Shown here piece by piece: positions 1-5,033 of a stretch of DNA of 6,760 bases. The notes under the pieces are model-generated. The model saw only the letters and a program-made list of their open reading frames with translations. It was not told the origin of the DNA and ran no database searches. Source of the stretch: an uncultured Acetatifactor sp. (GTDB lineage: Bacteria > Bacillota > Clostridia > Lachnospirales > Lachnospiraceae); contig CAQUWW010000148.1 of the NCBI GenBank assembly GCA_948896875.1, positions 1 through 6,760 on the forward strand, read 5' to 3'. Both the position numbers and the translations under genes were made by a program. The first letter of the stretch is position 1. Every line of letters starts with the position of its first letter.

Positions 1-271
1 TCTTTTGCTGCTTGTATACAAAAGGACCTACAAATTCTCCTTCGTGCATCAGGTGGATGCTGGTAGGAGAGCTGTTTTTATACAGGGCGTCAAATTCCTC
101 CAGGGAATAGGGTGCAAGGAAATCCGCGAAGAGAGCGCCCAGATACAGGATCAGCAGGATCAGCATGGAAAGTCTTGCCAGCTTATGCTTTTTTAACTTT
201 CTTCCCATCAAAGTCCACTGGGAGGCAAGATAATAATCTTCATTGGTTTTCTGTTTCTTTTTCCACATCAT
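1..271 (-). CDS. OppC/DppC-type ABC transporter permease, N-terminal part (cut by window edge)
   Basis: The first 90 codons of an inner-membrane permease are present; the rest lies beyond base 1. The visible product starts MMWKKKQKTN, has a basic stretch (GRKLKKHKLAR, about residues 23-33), then a first membrane segment at about 34-50 ending in the motif ADFLAPYS. This basic-then-hydrophobic start with an 'LAPY' exit is typical of the second permease of dipeptide/oligopeptide-type importers. The start is fixed by an AGGAGG Shine-Dalgarno at 278-283, six bases before the ATG. The ATG at 271-269 overlaps the TGA of the upstream permease (ATGA), so the two are probably translationally coupled and made in equal amounts for a heterodimeric channel. 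Family is inferred from the N-terminus and position only. The EAA loop that contacts the ATPase is not in view. The substrate is likely an oligosaccharide rather than a peptide, judged from the neighbouring hydrolase. Confidence 0.85.
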   Translation of the reverse strand, partial: MMWKKKQKTNEDYYLASQWTLMGRKLKKHKLARLSMLILLILYLGALFADFLAPYSLEEFDALYKNSSPTSIHLMHEGEFVGPFVYKQQK

Positions 272-1398
272 CTGCCACCTCCTGAATAACGGATTCTGGG
301 ATCCAGGAACGCCAGCGCGATATCGGATAAAAGGATACCGACTACAACCAGAACGGCCTGGACCATAACGATTGCCCCGGCAAGGTACATATCCTGAGCC
401 TGCAGTGCTTTCAAAAGCACAGGTCCCTGAATCTGCATGTTCAGTACCATGGCAGTTACCGTGGAACCGGAGAACAGGCTGGAGAGAACCCCGCCCAGAC
501 CGGAAACGGTAGGATTGATGGCTGCACGGAAGCAGTACTTCATAATGATGGTGCGCTCCGGAACACCCTTTGCCCTTGCGGTTAAGGTGTACTGTCTGCC
601 AACCTCATCCAGCATCTGGGCCCGCACGGAACGGATAATGCCGCAGGTGCCGCTGGTGCCGATGACGACGATGGGAATGATCATTCGCTTTAAAAATTCA
701 CCGAAATTATATAACTGGACACCGTTCTGTAGCATTTCCTGGGAAAACAGGCCTACATTGGCATTCCCCGTCCACTTATAGGACAAATACATCAGCACGA
801 TCGCCAGGATAAAATTGGGTATGGCTGCTCCCAGAAAACCGATGACGGAAGAAATATAATCCCCCACGGAATACTGATGGGTAGAAGCGTAGATGGCGAT
901 GGGGAGGGATACCGCATACTGAAAGATCATGATGATGGCGGTCACCAGAATGGTCAGCCCCAGTCTGTCATCCACCACGTCCCAGACGTCACGGCCATAG
1001 GCAAAAGAGTACTTCCAGTTGTGATGCGAGCCGTATAGGCGGTAATAGGAGGAATCCGTAGGAGTCCAGATAATATCCTTGATCCATTTGATGTACTGTT
1101 CATGAATGGGCAGATCCAATCCGTAATCTGCACGAAGCTGCGCCGCGTAATCTGCGTCCACGATTTCGCCCTCTGTGGCCAGAGCGGCAATATGAGCGGA
1201 AACATAATCCCCGGGCGGAAGCTGAATAACGAAGAAAACCAGAACGGAAATTAATAGCAGTGTGGGAATAAACATCAGAATACGTTTTACAATATATTGA
1301 ACGAGATCTTTTTTGAAGAAATCGCTTACGGATTCCCACAGGGTTTTCTTCGGGAGGTCTTCATGCATGCTTTTTGATTTGTACGCATTTTCTTCCAT
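268..1398 (-). CDS. OppB/DppB-type ABC transporter permease
   Basis: A 376-residue inner-membrane permease of the binding-protein-dependent (BPD_transp_1) family that would form one half of the import channel. Membrane segments are seen at about 38-60, 146-171, 183-207, 238-257, 298-318 and 340-364. A large extracytoplasmic loop (about 61-145) follows segment 1, as in OppB/DppB. The EAA-type loop (TARAKGVPERTIIMKY, about 273-288, then FRAAINP) is the coupling site for the ATPase, and the C-terminus carries the family signature LDPRIRY. I chose the start at 1398 (MEENAYK...) because it has an AAAGGG site at 1407-1412 spaced eight bases, and because the open frame upstream to 1551 is simply the translation of a terminator hairpin. 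Length then fits the family, slightly longer than typical OppB (about 310-340). It follows the binding-protein gene and overlaps the next permease by ATGA. Expression probably depends on read-through of the upstream terminator; I see no separate promoter. Confidence 0.93.
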   Translation of the reverse strand: MEENAYKSKSMHEDLPKKTLWESVSDFFKKDLVQYIVKRILMFIPTLLLISVLVFFVIQLPPGDYVSAHIAALATEGEIVDADYAAQLRADYGLDLPIHEQYIKWIKDIIWTPTDSSYYRLYGSHHNWKYSFAYGRDVWDVVDDRLGLTILVTAIIMIFQYAVSLPIAIYASTHQYSVGDYISSVIGFLGAAIPNFILAIVLMYLSYKWTGNANVGLFSQEMLQNGVQLYNFGEFLKRMIIPIVVIGTSGTCGIIRSVRAQMLDEVGRQYTLTARAKGVPERTIIMKYCFRAAINPTVSGLGGVLSSLFSGSTVTAMVLNMQIQGPVLLKALQAQDMYLAGAIVMVQAVLVVVGILLSDIALAFLDPRIRYSGGGR

Positions 1399-1432
1399 GA
1401 GAAATTCCCTTTCTGAAATGTGATTATGGGTA

Positions 1433-1455
1433 CAGGATTCGCAAAGCGGTTCCTG
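1433..1455 (-). other. Hairpin downstream of the terminator, before permease start
   Basis: In the minus-strand transcript CAGGA and TCCTG pair, and CGC and GCG pair inside them around a TTT loop, separated by a 2x2 internal loop. It lies between the terminator and the permease ribosome binding site. It contains the 11-base sequence CGCTTTGCGAA that also occurs upstream of the terminator. It might protect or expose the 5' end of a processed permease mRNA; role is inference. Confidence 0.35.
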
Positions 1456-1464
1456 CGCTGTGTT

Positions 1465-1501
1465 AAAAAACGGAGGCGGGGAACCGGGTTCCCCGCCTCC
1501 G
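1465..1501 (-). terminator. Intrinsic terminator/attenuator between binding-protein and permease genes
   Basis: A nearly perfect 15-base-pair GC-rich inverted repeat (arms 1487-1501 and 1471-1485, CGGAGGCGGGGAACC type) is followed on the minus strand by six T residues (1465-1470). This is the classical Rho-independent form. It sits about 56 bases after the binding-protein stop and about 67 before the permease start, so it should end most transcripts after the binding-protein gene and let only a fraction continue. Binding-protein-dependent transporters commonly keep the binding protein in excess over the channel by such a device. It reads as a terminator only on the minus strand: on the plus strand no T-run follows. 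Confidence 0.88.
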
Positions 1502-1513
1502 GAAGTCATTCTT

Positions 1514-1540
1514 GACTTTCGCAAAGCGCTGCGAAGAGTC
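1514..1540 (-). other. Stem-loop between the binding-protein stop codon and the terminator
   Basis: The minus-strand transcript contains GACT-C-TTCGCA, a six-base loop (GCGCTT), then TGCGAA-AGTC: ten base pairs with one bulged C. It lies 17 bases after the binding-protein stop. It could act as a 3' stabiliser of the binding-protein mRNA, or as an alternative partner for sequences around the terminator. The 3' arm is part of an 11-base direct repeat (1518-1528) found again at 1438-1448. Confidence 0.45.
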
Positions 1541-1557
1541 GCTTTTTCCAATAAATT

Positions 1558-3642
1558 TTACTCGGTCTTGAACAGCGTCCAGTAATGTACGATGTTCTGA
1601 TACTGATACAGGTCGTCGGATACCAGAAGATCCGGGAAGTTATGAATCTTGGAGCTTACAATATTGTAATCGCCGCCGGCCTTCAGATAGGCGATGGTCC
1701 AGAGATTTGCCTTGTGGAGGTCATAGATCTCCAGGGTGTATTTGTCTCTTTCAGCGGAATCGGGAGTCGCCTTCCATTTCTCATAGATCTCCACCAGCTT
1801 GGCCATGTCGCCTTCCGGCTTCACGCCCTGGGCGCCGTTTGTGTCATAGTAGGTACCATATTCGCCGTACCACTCGGCAGACTGAGCGATAGGAACAAAA
1901 GGCTGTACTCTGGACTTTAAGGAAACGCCGCCGATAGCGGTGTGAGGTCCGAGAACCGCGTACCAGTCATTGTTATCAATTTCCTGATCGAAAGCAGATA
2001 CATCATAATCCTTTGTGGCACATTTAATTCCAGCCGCATTGAAGTACTGTTCCAGAACCGGATATACGGTATCGCCCATACCCAGATCCGTATAGGTGTA
2101 AATAGTCAATACAAAGTCGGTACCGTCGGCGAAATCATAGAAGCCGTCGCTGCCCATGACCAGGCCGCATTCATCCAGAAGCTTCTTTGCGCCGTCCACA
2201 TCGTACTCTGTCCACTTGTTGACCCATTCCTCGTCGTAACCGAAGTTACCTTCCTGAGGAGCACACTGTCCGGGCTCCAGGAAGCCCTCTGTGAGAAGAC
2301 CGGAAACCTGATTGCGGTCTACGCAGATGGACATAGCCTGACGGAATCTGGAATCTGCGAACAGGGTGGCATAGTTTGCATCCTTACAGGTATAGTTGAA
2401 TGTCAGCAGATAGGAACCCCAGTTGGTGCTTGCAAGAGTACGCAGATAAGCACTGTCTCCCAGATCCGTCAACAGGGAGGAGATATCCTCCATGGGCACG
2501 GAACCGAGAATGTCAAGCTCGCCGGAACGGAACATCAGCTGATCCTGGCCGTCCTCGGAGGTGGTATTGAAATGAATCTCCTCGCAGTAAGGAAGCTGCT
2601 GTCCCTGTGCATCCACTTTCCAGAAGTAGGGATTGCGCTCCATGATGCACAGCTGTGCGTCTTTGGAGTTGTTGCCTTCCTTTGTAGACAGTACATAGGA
2701 GTTCAAAGTGGGGAGACCATCCTCGTTCCAGAAGTAGTAGGCTACCTGCTTGCCCAGATCCTTGACTGTTGCCGCATCGATTCCCTTTGCCTGCGCATTC
2801 TTCAGGACTGTCTCGTCGTCCAGACCCGTCTTCGCATAATAAGGATTCTCCACATAGGCAAATTCTTCGGTATCCGGAATCAGATCGCTCAGATAATGCT
2901 CGGGAGCCCAGCACCACTTGAAGTCGCCGTTCTCAATAAAGTCTGCGGGGAATTTGGGATTTACAAAGGTCCAGGTTACGGTGTAATCGTCAACCTTATC
3001 CAGTTTTGCCCACGCGTCTTCGCCATCGACGGTCTCTTTCAGAGCGGCCCAGCTCTTCTTGGTATCATAGTTGTTCAGATGGCACATGTAATACCAGAAG
3101 GTGATATCGTCGGCATTGAAATCCTCGCCGTCGGACCACTTCATGCCTTCTCTCAGCTTGAAGGTCCATACAGTGTAGTCATCGTTGTGCTCGTAGCTCT
3201 TGATGACGTTGGGGTAGTAGGTGCCGTCCGAATTGAAACGAATGATACCTTCCAGCACAGGTCTGGACAGGCCCCAGCCGCCGCCTGCGCCGCCGAGATT
3301 GATCACGCCGCCGTATGTACCGATTTCCAGGGTGTTGCCGAGTGCGTCAGTGGTATCCACAAACACATCGCTTTCCACAGGAATACGTTCCTCCAGAGCG
3401 GGCAGAGATCCTGCGCTTACCAGATCGGTAAGAGAGGGGGACTCGCTGAATGCGGACGCCTCAGCAGGGGGGGCGGATTCTTCCTGTGTGGAAGATTCCT
3501 GGGTGGATTCCTGAGCCGATGACTGCTGGGTACTTTCCGACGAATCACTGGGCGTGCTGCCAGAATCGCCTGAGCCACCGCATGCGGCCAGGGACAGGGT
3601 CATTGTGCCTGCTAAAAGCAGAGCAATGAGTCTTTTTTTCAT
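1558..3642 (-). CDS. Large SBP_bac_5-family substrate-binding lipoprotein
   Basis: A 694-residue extracellular solute-binding protein anchored by lipid. The signal peptide (MKKRLIALLLAGTMTLSLAAC) ends in a lipobox LAAC with the acylated cysteine at residue 21. A Gly/Ser/Glu/Gln-rich flexible linker follows at about 22-66. The binding domain is of the oligopeptide/dipeptide type (family 5). Its clearest signature is the stretch FKLREGMKWSDGEDFNADDI at about 161-180, preceded by a typical 'p.VLEGIIRFNSDGTYYPN' entry. It is longer than DppA or OppA (about 530-540), as seen in family members that bind bulky ligands, including oligosaccharides in Thermotoga-type systems. The start at 3642 has an AAGGAGG site (3650-3656) spaced seven bases. 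It is the first gene of the transporter operon and is followed by a terminator, so it is probably the most abundant product. The substrate is inferred from the neighbouring GH105-like hydrolase (unsaturated oligouronide); a peptide ligand cannot be excluded from sequence alone. Confidence 0.93.
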   Translation of the reverse strand: MKKRLIALLLAGTMTLSLAACGGSGDSGSTPSDSSESTQQSSAQESTQESSTQEESAPPAEASAFSESPSLTDLVSAGSLPALEERIPVESDVFVDTTDALGNTLEIGTYGGVINLGGAGGGWGLSRPVLEGIIRFNSDGTYYPNVIKSYEHNDDYTVWTFKLREGMKWSDGEDFNADDITFWYYMCHLNNYDTKKSWAALKETVDGEDAWAKLDKVDDYTVTWTFVNPKFPADFIENGDFKWCWAPEHYLSDLIPDTEEFAYVENPYYAKTGLDDETVLKNAQAKGIDAATVKDLGKQVAYYFWNEDGLPTLNSYVLSTKEGNNSKDAQLCIMERNPYFWKVDAQGQQLPYCEEIHFNTTSEDGQDQLMFRSGELDILGSVPMEDISSLLTDLGDSAYLRTLASTNWGSYLLTFNYTCKDANYATLFADSRFRQAMSICVDRNQVSGLLTEGFLEPGQCAPQEGNFGYDEEWVNKWTEYDVDGAKKLLDECGLVMGSDGFYDFADGTDFVLTIYTYTDLGMGDTVYPVLEQYFNAAGIKCATKDYDVSAFDQEIDNNDWYAVLGPHTAIGGVSLKSRVQPFVPIAQSAEWYGEYGTYYDTNGAQGVKPEGDMAKLVEIYEKWKATPDSAERDKYTLEIYDLHKANLWTIAYLKAGGDYNIVSSKIHNFPDLLVSDDLYQYQNIVHYWTLFKTE

Positions 3643-3668
3643 AAAACATCCTCCTTCATTATTTTGAA

Positions 3669-3685
3669 CGCTGACTCAATCAGCG
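3669..3685 (-). other. Small inverted repeat in the 5' leader of the binding-protein mRNA
   Basis: CGCTGA and TCAGCG form a six-base-pair stem with a five-base loop, between the proposed transcription start (near 3692) and the ribosome binding site. It may be a 5' stabilising hairpin in the mRNA or a DNA operator for a second regulator; the sequence does not decide between them. Confidence 0.35.
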
Positions 3686-3698
3686 CTTTCTGTAATCA

Positions 3699-3727
3699 AT
3701 ATAACCACAGCCTGCAAAATCCTGCCA
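3699..3727 (-). promoter_or_regulatory. Probable promoter of the transporter operon (weak -35, extended -10)
   Basis: On the minus strand TGGCAG (3727-3722) is separated by 17 bases from TTATAT (3704-3699). The -10 is preceded by TGG, which gives an extended -10 (TGn). The -35 matches consensus at only two positions, as expected of an activator-dependent promoter. A direct-repeat copy (3729-3745) ends one base upstream of the -35, the normal place for an AraC-type activator. Transcription would begin near 3692, giving a leader of about 50 bases. Confidence 0.5.
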
Positions 3728-3728
3728 C

Positions 3729-3774
3729 GCATCTATTGCTTTTTTTATATACATATTGCATATATTGCTTTTTT
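3729..3774. repeat. Pair of 17-base direct repeats, candidate operator of the AraC-family regulator
   Basis: GCATCTATTGCTTTTTT (3729-3745) and GCATATATTGCTTTTTT (3758-3774) differ at one of 17 positions and are 29 bases apart start to start. AraC-family proteins carry two helix-turn-helix units and usually bind directly repeated sites of about this size. One copy adjoins the -35 of the transporter promoter. The other overlaps the -35 of the regulator's own promoter. Activation of the transporter with autoregulation is the natural inference. The region is AT-rich, so some resemblance could be chance. Confidence 0.5.
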
Positions 3775-3784
3775 GTTATATAAT
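3756..3784 (+). promoter_or_regulatory. Probable sigma-A promoter of the AraC-family gene
   Basis: TTGCAT (3756-3761), a 17-base spacer and a perfect TATAAT (3779-3784) form a good housekeeping promoter. The start would be near 3791, leaving a leader of about 135 bases. That leader contains a weak hairpin (CGCCTGT 3851-3857 with ACAGGTG 3868-3874, one G-U pair). The -35 lies inside the distal operator-like repeat, so a bound regulator would be expected to dampen its own expression. Confidence 0.6.
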
Positions 3785-3925
3785 TTATTTGTGATTTGCA
3801 CAATATAGACAAAAATAGTTGAACTGTTTTGTGTAATATTACTATTTTTTCGCCTGTTTGATGCAATACAGGTGGTTATACAGTCCCAGTGAAAGCAAGA
3901 CAGGCAAGATGAAGGAGAAACAGAT

Positions 3926-4813
3926 ATGCTGATTGACAATACCATACTTTATGAAGACAAATACATGATTGAAATTAACAGACAGGGGGCTCCCTTTTTC
4001 TATTTCTTTGACTGGGACGAGCGTTCCTATACCATCAATATGGAATTCCAGCATTTTCATCAGTTTTATGAGCTGTGTATTTTTCTGGATGAACAGGCGG
4101 GGCATCTGATCAACGGGGCGTGGCATGATTTGCGCTGCTGTGATATTGTGGCGATCCGGCCCTCTCTGCTGCACAAGACAGCCTATCCGGAAGGGGCGCC
4201 CAACAAGCGGCTCATCATCAACTTTGCCATTCCGACATTGCCGGCCGGGCTGGAATCTTATATGAAGAGTATCTACAGTATCTTTGACGGGGAGGTGCCC
4301 ATTTATCGTTTTGAGGGACGTTATAAAAAGGCTGTCTTCGAAAAGCTGAACGATATTTATTATCTCTCCCAGACCCCAAACGAACTGTCCAATCTGGCTA
4401 TTCATCATAAATTTGTGGAATTTTTAAGCCTGATCTATCTGTACCGGGACAAGAATGTGTACGCGGACCGGGTGGACTTTGACAATATCACCAATAAGAT
4501 ATACAGCATTACGGCCTGTATTCACAACCGGTATACGGAGGATCTTTCCCTGGCCTCTCTCTCAAAGGAATTTTACATCAGCAGCTATTACCTTTCCCAT
4601 CAGTTCAAACGGGTCACCGGCTTCACGCTGACGGACTATATCTCCATGACCAGGGTGCGCAATGCCCAGACCCTGCTGCTCTCCACGGACGAACCAATCA
4701 CGGACATAGCGCTTCAGAGCGGCTTCAAAAGCTTTTCTCAGTTTAACAGGGCCTTCAATAAATTCCTGCAGACCTCTCCCTCCAGATTCCGGCGGGAGAG
4801 TGGGAAATCCTAG
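3926..4813 (+). CDS. AraC-family transcriptional regulator with N-terminal cupin-like domain
   Basis: A 295-residue cytoplasmic regulator. The N-terminal part (about 20-110) is a cupin-like ligand domain with the usual HFHQFYEL motif (43-50). The C-terminal 100 residues are a standard AraC DNA-binding domain with two helix-turn-helix units: LSLASLSKEFYISSYYLSHQFK (about 207-228) and PITDIALQSGFKSFSQFNRAF (about 257-277), then the family ending TSPSRFRR. The start is supported by AAGGAGA (3912-3918) spaced seven bases. It is divergent from the transporter operon and upstream of the HAD-GH105 gene in the same direction. This suggests that it senses the imported sugar or its product and activates both sides. 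Likely binding sites are the direct repeats at 3729-3774. No clear terminator follows, so some read-through into the hydrolase gene is possible. Specificity cannot be read from the sequence. Confidence 0.94.
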   Translation: MLIDNTILYEDKYMIEINRQGAPFFYFFDWDERSYTINMEFQHFHQFYELCIFLDEQAGHLINGAWHDLRCCDIVAIRPSLLHKTAYPEGAPNKRLIINFAIPTLPAGLESYMKSIYSIFDGEVPIYRFEGRYKKAVFEKLNDIYYLSQTPNELSNLAIHHKFVEFLSLIYLYRDKNVYADRVDFDNITNKIYSITACIHNRYTEDLSLASLSKEFYISSYYLSHQFKRVTGFTLTDYISMTRVRNAQTLLLSTDEPITDIALQSGFKSFSQFNRAFNKFLQTSPSRFRRESGKS

Positions 4814-4843
4814 AAGTACGCGTAAGGTGCGCAGAAGTATGTG
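4812..4843 (+). repeat. Short direct repeat AGAAGTAYGYG, 21-base period, after the AraC-family gene
   Basis: AGAAGTACGCG (4812-4822) and AGAAGTATGTG (4833-4843) match at 9 of 11 positions, the differences being transitions. They are exactly 21 bases apart, two helical turns. The pair starts at the stop codon of the regulator and lies about 70 bases upstream of the proposed -35 of the hydrolase gene. It could be a second regulator site, but chance is a serious alternative at this length. Confidence 0.3.
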
Positions 4844-4914
4844 CCTCTTCATACAAAATGGACAAATACGGGGGGCGAAACCTGCAAATCTTGTACAATG
4901 GAGAAAGGAATCCT

Positions 4915-4944
4915 GTGAAAGAATGGCAAAAAATGCAATATAAT
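4915..4944 (+). promoter_or_regulatory. Possible promoter of the HAD-GH105 gene
   Basis: The 220-base gap 4814-5033 holds no gene. Within it a perfect TATAAT (4939-4944) is preceded at 18 bases by GTGAAA (4915-4920, four of six matches to TTGACA). The leader would be about 80 bases. The A-run plus GCAATA at 4928-4940 resembles, on this strand, the complement of the operator repeats near 3729-3774, and it overlaps the -10. There is no terminator-like hairpin in the gap, so the gene may also be reached by read-through from the regulator. Confidence 0.4.
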
Positions 4945-5033
4945 AAGTCTAAAAAACAACAGACGCGTGGAAATGCGGTGCGACGTTTGATAAGATGGAT
5001 ATAGTGGCAGCAGGATGGAGGGTAGGAAAGACT

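Noticed and set aside
1399..1551. N-terminal 51-residue extension of the OppB-type permease from an ATG at 1551
   Set aside because: The extension is the translation of the terminator and flanking hairpins, it has no ribosome binding site, and permeases of this family start close to the first membrane segment. The ATG at 1398 has a site and fits.
1942..3522. 526-codon open frame on the plus strand
   Set aside because: It lies wholly antisense to the binding-protein gene, has no ribosome site or recognisable domain, and arises from the codon use of the real gene.
3842..4408. 188-codon minus-strand open frame covering the start of the AraC-family gene
   Set aside because: It is antisense to a clear AraC-family gene, its start is internal to that gene and it shows no recognisable features.
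4891..4898. TTGTACAA palindrome as an operator or -35
   Set aside because: Eight bases is too short to be significant, and no acceptable -10 lies 16-18 bases after TTGTAC.
4995..5033. Earlier ATG at 4995 as start of the HAD-GH105 protein
   Set aside because: No Shine-Dalgarno precedes it, while 5034 has AGGA and GGAGGG just upstream, and HAD proteins normally begin only a few residues before the first strand.
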